Part shown: piece by piece, positions 37,245-51,997 of the stretch
How the letters are laid out: every line of letters begins with the position of its first letter
How positions within the stretch are numbered: the first letter of the stretch is position 1
Origin: Oikopleura dioica
Lineage: Eukaryota > Chordata > Appendicularia > Copelata > Oikopleuridae
Assembly (NCBI GenBank): GCA_907165135.1
Contig: OU015567.1
Location: 10,669,001 to 10,733,000 of the forward strand
Length of the DNA stretch: 64,000 nt
Direction: 5' to 3'
Program-made: the position numbers and the translations under genes
Notes under the pieces: generated by a model
What the model was told of the DNA's origin: nothing
Database searches by the model: none
What the model saw: the letters and a program-made list of their open reading frames with translations, nothing else

Positions 37245-38169
37245 TTAACACTCGCCAAGGGACAGAATTTCGCCTCCACTGCAGCAGTTTCTGTTCGTGT
37301 TGTAGGTAGCACCCTCACAGCAGGCGAATCGACCGCCTTTGTCGGAAAATGGAAATCTAAAAATCTCAGGCCGAAGGAATCGACAGGATCTTACCTGTTC
37401 GGATACTCTCCGCAGCATTTCATCTCAGGTGGGTTGACAGAGCCGCCGCCGTTTCCGCCATTTCCAGATCCAGGTTGTCGAGTAGTTGTTGTCATTGGAG
37501 ATTCTGTCGTCATCGATGGACATTCAGAGGCAAAGTCTGTTCTGGGATTTTACATTTTTCTTGGTTATTTAAAAAAGGCTTTTGAGCAATTTCAAATCCG
37601 GTGGCAAAATTTCCCTCTTGCAGAAATTGAGGGTTCAAGCTTTCTCCTGCTTTCAACAGTTCTGTCAGTCCAAATGCAAGTTCTTCATCGCACTAAAAAC
37701 AAGATAGCACTGATTTCTTTTTTCACTTCTACCTTGCAAGGATTAACTCGGCATTCGTCGGTGGAAATGCACTGGATTCGGATTCCATTGAATCCAACTT
37801 CATATGCGATTCCGGAGTCCCAGTCACAGCCGTCGAGCTTGATGCATTGAATGCACTGTTGGTACTTTCGGCCGAGCTCATCTAAAGGAAGAGGTCAAAC
37901 TGATGGTTCAAAAAAAGAAACTTACCAAATGGATCGACTGGTTCGCCAACTCCAGGGACCATTCCGTCCTGTCCCGCGTTTCTAATCTGAAGCCAGCAGC
38001 CGTAGTTCAGCAGCTCGTCTCGAAGGTTCAAATCTAAGCCCGCAAACTGGAGGTAGATCGACAAGATGTTGTGGTACAGCGATTCGGTCGAAGCAAGACT
38101 CCTGCTGATTTTGAGACCAAAGACGGAGACGAGCGAAGAAATCGCAACAAGTCGTGTGAACACTTTCAT
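37245..38169 (-). CDS. Secreted phospholipase A2-like protein, active-site His replaced, Cys-rich tail
   Basis: ATG 38169 begins a signal peptide (MKVFTRLVAISSLVSVFG). A PLA2-like core follows: NYGCWLQIRN in place of the calcium loop, GEPVDPFDELG, then QCIKLDGCDW, where the enzyme family has CCxxHDxC, so the catalytic His is Leu (codon 37835-37837) and the adjacent Asp is kept. NPCKCDEELAF matches the second Asp-bearing helix. A Thr/Gly-rich linker leads to a C-terminal double-Cys module (MKCCGEYPNRFPF, FACCEGATYNTNRNCC) resembling galaxin-type repeats. Four or five exons, stop at 37245. Phospholipase activity is unlikely; a structural or binding role is inferred. Confidence 0.65.
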
Positions 38170-39725
38170 TTTCGCGTTTCTTCCAAAAGTTGCTTTTCGC
38201 TTTCTTTTTGTTGAAAAAAGTAGTATTTACTTTTTTCTTTTTACCGTTTTTTGGTGATGTTACCGCATCATTGGTTGGTTTTTAAAGAAAGTGCGGCGGC
38301 GCTGTTGCGCTGAAAATTTACATAAACTGTCACGATAATAATAACCAAGTAAGGCGAGCAAAAACCACATAGGTCGATGTATTAGTCAGGCATCCAGGCA
38401 TATTGTGACAGTAATCAAATTGATGAACTTAGAATGGGGGACCGCGCGGTATAGAACTGGGGATGACCACGTGTCAATTCGAGATGTCAATTAGAGTAAC
38501 CGATGTTAAGAAAACGAGATACTTGGCGGGAAACAATTCTAATTTCATGCCAAGTCAGAATATTGAGACGTAATATGCTTTCTAAGATAGCTTCTTATTA
38601 AGGAAATAATATTATCAAATGCATGTGTCGTTGAAAATTTTGAGCTTGCTGAACTAAGTGAGCTGCAGCTCGACTCAGCTGATCTCAAATAAAACTGATT
38701 ATTATTTTGAGAATTGCTTTGCGAAAACACGATCAACAGTCGAGAAACTAACAATAAATTTTCCGAGCTTTCCTTATTATAGGGACCTAATATGAAATTT
38801 GTCCTTTTGGTCATGAGCGTATCGAATCGTATTGAAAAGCTCTTTCAACTTTAGAAAACTCTTTTGAAAATTAAAGTCAGAGCCTTCCGTCTCTGGAATT
38901 GACTGATCCAAGAGTTCAGGGAATGTGCTTCGCCATGGTCATTTTTAGTCGAACTGTTAGGTTCCGGACTCTAGTTTGTTAGGTAAACCATTTAGGAAAC
39001 CAATTTACATGACGACTGGCGCGATGAGGTTTACGTAGAAAAAGGGCGCGAGTTTATTCTTCCTATTAAGCCAAGTTTGCCAAGCAAGTCTGGCGATGTT
39101 TTAAATTAGGTCTCCCGCCTTGGAAGCCCTGTTATTTTATACAACCAAATGCTTTGCTGGCAGAATGCTTTTCAAAGAGTAAGGAAACGTGGGATAAAGG
39201 TAAAACGACCGTGAGTTTCGTTTCTTGAATACGTGCATAACACATTTCAACGTTATTTTTTCTCAGGGTTTGAGAAGCTGGCATATTGTGCGAAACTTCC
39301 AAGTTCATTATTTTTTATCTAAATAAAACTGTTGATAAACTCAAACGCCTTCCTCGTTCACCCAAGTTCTACAAGTACTTTTTGCGTCACCAGTTTTAGA
39401 TAAGCAAAATTCTCAATTACCTCCTTTCCCAGGTTCCTTCTCTTATCCTTTGTTGATCGCTGTAAATCCGATTTCTCAAGTTCTATTTAAAAAAATGAAA
39501 TTTTATATTTCGAAATGAAGATTTTTTATGACAAACTGAATGAAGACCGCGCCGTCTGAAGGTGAAACTAAATTTGCTTCATCAAACCCTGTGACGCCGG
39601 TTTGTGGTTTGCGACTTTCCGGGTTTCACGAAATTTTTAAAGAGAAATTTAACTTGAAGATGATTTTTATAATTGCTAGAATTCTTTGAATTATCATTCA
39701 GAAAGTGTCAATTTTGAATATTTTT
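38170..39725. other. 1.55-kb intergenic region, no gene seen
   Basis: The longest gene-free stretch in the minus-strand run. Frames are short (for example 38545-38814 minus) and without domains. A 12-bp palindrome GAGCTGCAGCTC occurs near 38,660. It presumably contains the PLA2-like promoter and the AGMO 3' UTR. I saw no TIR pair or RNA gene. Confidence 0.45.
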
Positions 39726-42288
39726 TTATTTTGCAAAGATTAGGCAAATAAGATGAACAAAAGTAAGAACATATTTTATCAGTGCTTCTTGTTGATCTTC
39801 GAGTGTAAAAGCCAACCAGCAAAAAATGACTACTCCTAGAAATAGCCTCGATTTCTCAAATTTTCGATCTTTTCCTGAGCAAGATTGGCAGATATTAATT
39901 GTTGAGTGAAACTGAACAGGGGATTTCATTAGCTAGAGATTATAATTTATAAACATACCAAGAATATAATTACTGGAACGCATGAAAGTGCTGAAAATTT
40001 CTGCTCGTCATCGAATTCAGAATAGGCAGATTGGCGCTCAAGAAAATAGCTCATCAAGTATGACGCAGAAAGCATTTGAATAAGCGTATAGAAGCTTTGC
40101 TTTGTTGACATGTAGGGGTCGTAGATTCTAAAGAGGTAAATTTTCGAATAATTACTTTTATTGCATCTTACTTGTAATTAGGGTATCCTCTTGGATAGTC
40201 CTCAATATCTCCAAGTCGCATGTTTGGCTTCTCTTCACTGTAACCCGGTCCTTTTGCCATGAAAATATAGACTTGCCGGAATTTGTCCTTCAATGATGAA
40301 TGTTTTTTGATCTCATCAACCATGAATCGGTAATATCGAAGTTGAATATACGAAAATGAAAACGACTCCGACCCATGAAGTAGTCCATAAGCAATTTTCT
40401 CATCTTTGTGATCATTCTTTTCCACAAACGTTCCATAAATTCGGTCCCAGATGATCAAAACGCCGGCGTAGTTTTTGTCGATGCAGAATTTGTTTGTTCC
40501 ATGGTGCACTTGATGATGCTTGGGCACGTTGAAGAAAAAGTTGTAAACGGGTCCGAATCCATCGATTAGTTCAGTGTGGATCCAAAACTGGTAAATCAAA
40601 CTTATACCTAGAACGAATTGAAGACTAGATTTCTGTTTGTCTGACCTAGGTGAATCATGAACATTTGTGGAGGGATTCCAAGAAGAGCCATTGGAATATA
40701 AAACGGAGCAGAGAAAAATTTTTGGAAAAGACTCTGGCGAATCCCAGTTGACAAGTTGAAGTCTTGACTCGAATGATGGACTAAAAAACAAATATTCTCT
40801 AGTTGACCGTTGGCATTTTCTGGTTTATTTGTGAGCTACCGGTTTCGGATATTAATCCTTCATCAGGCTAACAAGTACAATAAACATATATTCCGTTGAA
40901 AAGTAAGTTACCGTGAGGCGAGCGAAAGCACGACTGAGGTGAAAGCGAGAAAACAACAAAGATCATATCGTAACAGAAATGGCAAAAGGGGCGCCAAGAA
41001 TGGATTGATTGATTGGCCAGGTGTGACTCAATCGGCAAAAAGATCCAAAAGATTATTAAAGAAGTGACACCGTCATTTCGAGTAGTCATGGCCTGGAAAA
41101 CAGTTCGGTTAGAATCAGTTATTTACCCTAAGTTGAAAAGAGAAATCCCTTTCCGAAAGAAATCTTGTGTAGTCTACGAGTACAAATGCTTCTGTGGCAC
41201 TAGATATCATGGAGAAACTATGAGACCTTTAGAGAAAAGATTCCACGAGCATTTCGATCTACCCTCAGCTAATTTGCCTGTTAGGTCACACTCGTTAAGT
41301 TGTAAGAAATTTATGGACAGATTTAACAACTTTAAAAGTGATCCAAGCACTTTGACTAAATTCAAACGAAAAAACACTTCTCTTGCTACACTTCTATGTG
41401 AATTCGCTTTTCAATCTGATCTTATTTCCATAACTGAAACTTGTCTTGATAACTATCATGAACGAAAAACTTCAGAAGCTTTCCATATTAAACTCACAGA
41501 TCCAATCTTAAACCGTCAAATCAAGAGTAAAAGTGTCAATTTTCTGTAAAAGGGGCATACATCAATCCATTCTTGGCGCCCCTTTTGCCATTTCTGTTAC
41601 GATATGATCTTTGTTGTTTTCTCGCTTTCACCTCAGTCGTGCTTTCGCTCGCCTCACGGTAACTTACTTTTCAACGGAATATATGTTTATTGTACTTGTT
41701 AGCCTGATGAAGGATTAATATCCGAAACCGGTAGCTCACAAATAAACCAGAAAATAAAAAACAAATGATTTACTTTAGCAGAACTCCTACGACCTTGATG
41801 AGCAGCCCAACCGACCATTGTTTCGTGCAGAAAACGATGTTCCCAGTAATAGCCGTGGTCGTTCATGAAAAAAGCAAGCCACCAGGCGGTTCGTGAATCC
41901 CAAGAAAACGTATAAAAACGGTGGTAGGTGAAGAAATATGTATACACAAGGAATGGAAGATGTTTTTCGCCGATAAACTCAAACACGCGGAGCAGATTTG
42001 AATTACCAAGGGAGACGAGTGCATCATTGAACCGGAATCGGCCTCTACAACTGTTTAAACTCAAATGTAATCATTTAAAAAAAAGGATGATAAATGTTAC
42101 CTGAACTGGCAAATCAATGCTTCAATAAAAATTAAAACTACGAAGACTGGAATAATTTGAGAAATAACATCTGGTACATCTTCGGGTTTTTCATAAAGAG
42201 TCTCTCCTGGAGTTACAAAGTACCAAAAACATCGCAGCGGAAAAGAAACTTTCCAAAGATTCTCTGAAAATAATTCAGAGGAGTTCAT
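39726..42288 (-). CDS. AGMO: Alkylglycerol monooxygenase (fatty-acid hydroxylase superfamily)
   Basis: Tetrahydrobiopterin-dependent ER enzyme that cleaves ether lipids. ATG 42288; the N-terminal TPGETLYEKPEDVPDVI and membrane helix IPVFVVLIFIEALICQF match AGMO. The di-iron histidine clusters are complete: HGYYWEHRFLHE, then AAHQ joined by splicing to VHHSSQDFNLSTGIRQS, and PKHHQVHHGTNKFCIDKNYA, followed by GVLIIWDRIYGTF. The C-terminal membrane part runs through YDPYMSTKQSFYTLIQML to LTFVHLICLIFAK (39726). About six exons. Intron 40781-41793 splits the second His cluster and is inflated from about 40 bp to 1,013 bp by a Penelope-like element. Confidence 0.92.
40815..41008 (-). repeat. Left inverted pLTR of the Penelope-like element
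   Basis: 194 bp, the reverse complement of 41562-41755, almost without differences. It begins ATTTTCTGGTTTATTTG at the left edge and includes a minus-strand hammerhead-like motif. The preceding 21 bp (40794-40814) belong to the element but have no partner on the right. Confidence 0.85.
40829..40874 (-). ncRNA. Hammerhead-ribozyme-like motif, left copy
   Basis: Exact mirror of the right copy. Read on the minus strand: stem I 5' strand, CUGAUGA, stem II with UAAU loop, GAAA, a loopless CCGG stem III, then UA and stem I 3' strand. It would act in transcripts of the minus strand, which is also the sense strand of AGMO. Confidence 0.55.
41013..41549 (+). pseudogene. Penelope-like element C-terminal fragment (GIY-YIG endonuclease domain)
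   Basis: Open frame of about 178 codons between the inverted repeats with no proper start; it is the 3' remnant of the element's ORF. The key block is VVYEYKCFCGTRYHGET followed by PLEKRFHEHF, the CxC...Y-x-G-x-T...R..EH pattern of Penelope endonucleases. Downstream His/Cys residues (RSHSLSCKKF) fit the same family. Reverse transcriptase motifs are absent. The frame is otherwise intact to its stop. Confidence 0.75.
41562..41755 (+). repeat. Right inverted pLTR of the Penelope-like element
   Basis: Begins TCAATCCATTCTTGGCGCC, 12 bp after the end of the ORF fragment, and ends ...ACCAGAAAAT at the target duplication. Partner of 40815-41008 in inverted orientation. Contains a plus-strand hammerhead-like motif. 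Confidence 0.85.
41696..41741 (+). ncRNA. Hammerhead-ribozyme-like motif, right copy
   Basis: Core CTGATGA at 41704-41710; stem II GGAT/ATCC (41712-41715 with 41720-41723, loop TAAT); GAAA at 41724-41727; stem III ACC/GGT without a loop (41727-41732); predicted cleavage after A41733; stem I TTGTTAGC (41696-41703) with GCTCACAA (41734-41741), seven of eight pairs. One extra A lies between CTGATGA and stem II. The very short stem III is what has been described for Penelope-element hammerheads. Activity is not shown by sequence. Confidence 0.6.
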
Positions 42289-42328
42289 TAAGTAAATACA
42301 TAAGTATACTGGTACAAAAAAGAACTGG

Positions 42329-42766
42329 TTAGTATTTTTCGGAACGTACAGAATGCGCCACGCCTTCTTTTGATGTTTGTTCAGTTGATAGTATCAACTT
42401 GATACTGATTCTGAGCAAAAAATGACTTAGCACGAATTTCATTGAAAGAAAATCAGTTATTCTCAAAATAATTTTTTTTGCAGTTGGTTTATTAATGTAC
42501 GTGCTACGTTGCAAAAGGACTGGTTCATTCACAAGAAAATCAAACGTATCAATCCTCATAAAATGAACCTTTTCCCAAGCCGGTGCCAAGTGCACACTTT
42601 TCATCAATTTTCTTCTTTGATCCGCATAAGTCCTCCGCTCTGATTTGCGTGTAATCATCCAACACTCAATTACGGAGCAAGGAGTTCTGGCGAAGTAGAA
42701 CAGTAAGATTGATGACCATATGGACATGAAGAGAAAATCATCAATTGACGGCGCAAGAGAGCCCAT
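42329..42766 (-). CDS. Hypothetical 145-residue protein
   Basis: Open frame from ATG 42766, between the AGMO start and the divergent corin-like gene. Not recognised. It opens with a possible membrane segment (FLFMSIWSSILLFYF), then a basic stretch (TRKSERRTYADQRRKL) and a second hydrophobic helix near residue 110. It could be a small gene, an alternative AGMO 5' exon or chance; the length is notable but there is no supporting domain or splice pattern. Confidence 0.35.
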   Translation of the reverse strand: MGSLAPSIDDFLFMSIWSSILLFYFARTPCSVIECWMITRKSERRTYADQRRKLMKSVHLAPAWEKVHFMRIDTFDFLVNEPVLLQRSTYINKPTAKKIILRITDFLSMKFVLSHFLLRISIKLILSTEQTSKEGVAHSVRSEKY

Positions 42767-42865
42767 GTGCCGCGCGCCGCCGCCTTCCGGAGATCCTCCC
42801 TTGGCAAGGTTGATTAGTCTGTCATTATACAGTAATTAAATAACACGTTTTATATTCAATAAGAG

Positions 42866-48357
<5,492 letters not shown>

Positions 48358-50949
48358 ATGGTGATGAATGCGGCAAAACGAAAACGCGTCTTGACAAAAT
48401 TTCGAAAAGTCGTCCACGAAATCGGACGTCAACGACTTGGTACAGATTTTGACGTCAGTGTGGAACACCCCCTCAGTCTTGCCGATATGAAGCCCCGTGA
48501 TTCGACAGGGGAATCGTAAGTAACGTTTATAGTAAATATATATATACGTAAATAAGGGAGTAATTAGAGCTCAGATTTCAAAAGAGAGGAGAGTGCTTAG
48601 AGTGTCAGAGATAGGAAATGGGATTTTTGGACTGGTCAAATGGGACGAGGTGAGCTTCAGTCAAGAAATGAGTAGAGAACTTCAGAGACGAATTTTTAAG
48701 CAGTTCCAGCAAGCTCATCTCGATTAGGGTTTTTTTCTTTTAGATTAAAATATTTCGTTTAACTCTTAAAACCTTATCAGATTGCAACTGTAGCATTCAA
48801 TATTCTCTCTATCTCCAAGCCAGGTACTGTCAATTCAGTATTGGTGCCCTGGAAAATCAATTTTCCTTTGCCAAAATCAGCTAATTTTGTTTTTGTATGA
48901 TTATGTTTACGTCACATTTGATAAAAACTTGTAGCATTTCTACCGGCGAAGATGTGCTCGAAGAGTTCCGAGAGATTGGCCGAGCAAGCACAGGCGATGA
49001 AGAACTGGAAATGGCGATCTTCGACAGGTCGAAAACTCCCCAGGGAAACCTGGATCGTCAACGCTTTATACGGGTGATAAGACGAACTGGCCTCCAACTT
49101 GATGATCCGAGACTTGATCAAATTCGGTAGATATAATTTGTAGGACAATTGATTAATTTTTTTTTGTAGACGGAACATCGATGAGTGTCACAATTTCATC
49201 ATGGATAACATCGATGACGACGAGGTCCACCATGGAATCGATTTTCTCTGCTTCCGAGGCATCATCAACAACAATCAAGAGATCCTCTATCAAGCTTTTA
49301 ACAACCAGTTTGTCATCTCGGACTTTCCAACATTCCTGACTGACATTCGAGAAATGTACATTGACGCCTCGAATATTCAAGAGGGTCACTTTACTGAGTA
49401 CACGAGATATCTGAAAGAGTACCACAGTACTGATGAGTGGGGAGTTTCTTTTTGTTCTGTTGATGGCCAGCGCGCTGGATTCGGATCGAACAAGCAGATG
49501 TTCACACTGCAGTCACTCATGAACCCTTTTCTTTATGCAATGAGTTTGGATGACATGGGACCGGAAAAAATTCATTCAATCGTTGGCCAAGAAACGTCTG
49601 GCGGTCAATACAACGTTATTAAACTCGATGATAAAGGTATGAACCCACTGAATGCATATAAAACTGATATGTCAAAGGTCGTCCGCACAACCCAATGGCT
49701 AACGCAGGGGCTATTCTTTTGTCGTCACTATACAAGCAGTCCCTCAATAAGTCCGAACGACACGGAACATTTCTCGCGGCACTTCGAAAAGTCGGCGGAC
49801 TAAAGGCATCCGCAGAATCTTCCCTGAGTTTTGACTATGCAGCATTCATGTCCGAACGCGAGGATTGCCATCGAAATTCTTCAATTTGCTATTATCTAAG
49901 GTAGTCCTTACATCAAGTGTTTGAATCAAGTTTTTTAGAGAGAAAAAATGCATCGATACAAACATGGATGTAGAACAAGTTCTCGACGTTTACACACAAA
50001 TGTGCAATGTCACTGTCAACACTGACTCGCTCTCTGTCCTCGCTGCCACTCTTGGTGAGCTCAAGATTTAAAAAAAATGATTGCTAAATATTTTAGCTAA
50101 TGGTGGAATCTGTCCAATTACTGGAGAGCAATGTTTCTCCAACGATGCTGTCAAATCTACACTGTCGTGCATGCTTGCTGCTGGTATGAACGATCATTCC
50201 GGAATCTGGGCGTTCACGATCGGACTCCCCGCCAAATCAGGAATTTCAGGCGGAACGATGATCATTATTCCCAATGTTATGGGCATCGCGCTATACTCGC
50301 CAAAAATTGACAAGTCAGCGAACTCAGCCAGGGCAGCTCATTTCGCTTCAGTCTTGAATGCGAAATTTCATTTCCATGAGTACGATCCTGTAAGACTCAA
50401 GTCGACCAATTTCTCGAACAACACAGAATCTGGTTAGGATTTTTCTGCTCGAAGCAAAATAATAATTATATTTCAAGACACTGCTCAGCTCATCAAACTA
50501 ATGATAGCTGCAGAAAACAATGATGTGAATCGACTCATATTCGCTCTCATTAATGGATTCGACCTCTCGAAGCCCGGCTATCTTGAGATGACGCTCCTAC
50601 ATATTGCTGCATCAAAAGGACACCTCAAGACGATCCAGTTTTTGATCAATAAGGCGAAAGTACCCCAAGAGCCTCTTGATCAAAACAGCCGTACGCCTTT
50701 GGACTACGCAATTATGCATGATCACCAAGGTAATTTATCACTTCTCTCTATTTTTATTATCAACTTATGTTTTTAGATGTCATCGAGTTTCTGAGAAAAT
50801 CAATCAAAGTCCCAAGCCGGGACCACACAATCATCAACGAAGATGATCTCGGAACTGGTCGTATACCCGATGATCTCAAGAAAAAGATGAAGACGCTTTC
50901 AATGACTTCAGCTTCCGAAGAAGAAGATCACTATGTTCTCGAATACTAG
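48358..50949 (+). CDS. Glutaminase-like protein with ankyrin repeats, catalytic Lys and Tyr replaced
   Basis: Member of the kidney-type glutaminase (GLS) family. The first exon from ATG 48358 encodes a basic leader; the regulatory helical region follows (EDVLEEFREIG, TGLQLDDPRLDQI, NNQFVISDFPTFL). The core has WGVSFCSVDGQR, then LQSLMNPFLYAM, where GLS has the S-x-x-K dyad: the Ser (49513-49515) is kept, but Lys is Asn (AAC 49522-49524). Further on, HNPMANAGAI, SEREDCHRN and DVYTQMCN keep the other pocket residues, whereas AGMNDHSG has Asn for the active-site Tyr (AAC 50189-50191). GLPAKSGISGG is intact. Two C-terminal ankyrin repeats (TLLHIAASKGHLKTIQFL; TPLDYAI) end at 50949. About nine exons. 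Probably inactive or altered, while the fold is preserved. Confidence 0.85.
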
Positions 50950-51997
50950 ACTTCATCCGCATTAAATTTAGCATATTTTTATTATTTAACGTACTGTATC
51001 GTTATTTGAATAAACTTTTGGCACTGGAAGGCTTCTCTGTAATTAAAAAACAAAAGCTAACGAGATAAAAGGCTGGCATTCCTTTCTTGAGCGCGGCCCA
51101 ATGTTAAGCTTGTTTACTTGGTGCTTGACGGGTGCTAGGGCGCATTAGGGAGCGGGTGGTGGTGGTGGTGCAGTGTCGGTGTAGTGCCGTCATGTCTGGC
51201 GGCGGTGTTGAGATGCAAATGTCGTGCTTGTTGCACTTCACCGGTGAGTTTTCTTATTTCTACTTTGCCCAAGCTCGGAGCCAGTCGCGCCCGCAAGCCA
51301 GAGAAGGTGACCCGTAGAGATAGTCGTTCCGGTCATAGAACCCACGAAGAAAGAAAATCATACTCACGGACAATCGGGGAAGACGGTGAGGACACCCTCC
51401 GACAACGCTCGGTTCGGATCTGCCAGGTCCACTGGGTCGAAGGAACGGAACAAATCGCATGACGGGAAGCCACGCGTGCGCTCTTACTCTCCTTGTACCG
51501 GAATAAGTACACTGTGTTGGCTCTCTTGTCAAAAAACTATTTATCTTACTCAAAGTATCAATTTTTATCTCGGCGAAAATATGAAAAGCACAGAAAGGAG
51601 ATTCATCAAAAAGTAGATGAAAAACAAAAATATGTTTCGCTATTTCGGGAGCGCAAAATAATGAAATTATTATTCTGATTTCGTAACATAAAATAACAAC
51701 ATCATAAATATAATTTATGCACTCTTGAATAATGAGTTATAAAGAAAAAATGACGTATATTGACAAATCGAGCGTCACCCAAGCGTATGCTTAGGCATTT
51801 AAAATCTCCATCGATATTTTTCCCAGTCCCAAGAAGCTGTAACGACCGAAAATCTTCTATAATTAGAAATCCAGATAATTACAACACCATGCGTTTTTTA
51901 TGACTACCAGATCGATCCTAGATCGGCTTCTCTTCTTTTGTGATGTTCCTGTGCGTAGAGAAAGTAAAACAAGTAAGGTTTAACCGAGGGACTTGAA
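50950..51997. other. Intergenic with a possible small basic ORF
   Basis: A locally GC-richer patch at 51.13-51.5 kb has ATG 51192 (MSGGGVEMQMSCLLHFT) followed by a good donor, and downstream plus-strand frames rich in Arg/Ser (RRDSRSGHRTHEERKSYSR). The exons cannot be joined in one frame with confidence, so no gene is called. 51.5-51.99 kb is AT-rich and shows nothing. Confidence 0.35.

Larger units (their letters stand above)
40782..41766 (+). mobile_element. Penelope-like retroelement, 5'-truncated, in an AGMO intron
   Basis: TAAAAAACAAAT at 40782-40793 and 41755-41766 is a 12-bp target-site duplication. The 961-bp insert (40794-41754) has 194-bp inverted terminal repeats and a central plus-strand frame encoding a GIY-YIG-type endonuclease domain. 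No reverse transcriptase is left, so the copy is 5'-truncated and non-autonomous. LTR-like repeats in inverted orientation, a GIY-YIG C-terminus and hammerhead motifs in the repeats are a known combination for Penelope-like elements. The repeats look nearly identical, which suggests recent insertion. Confidence 0.85.
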
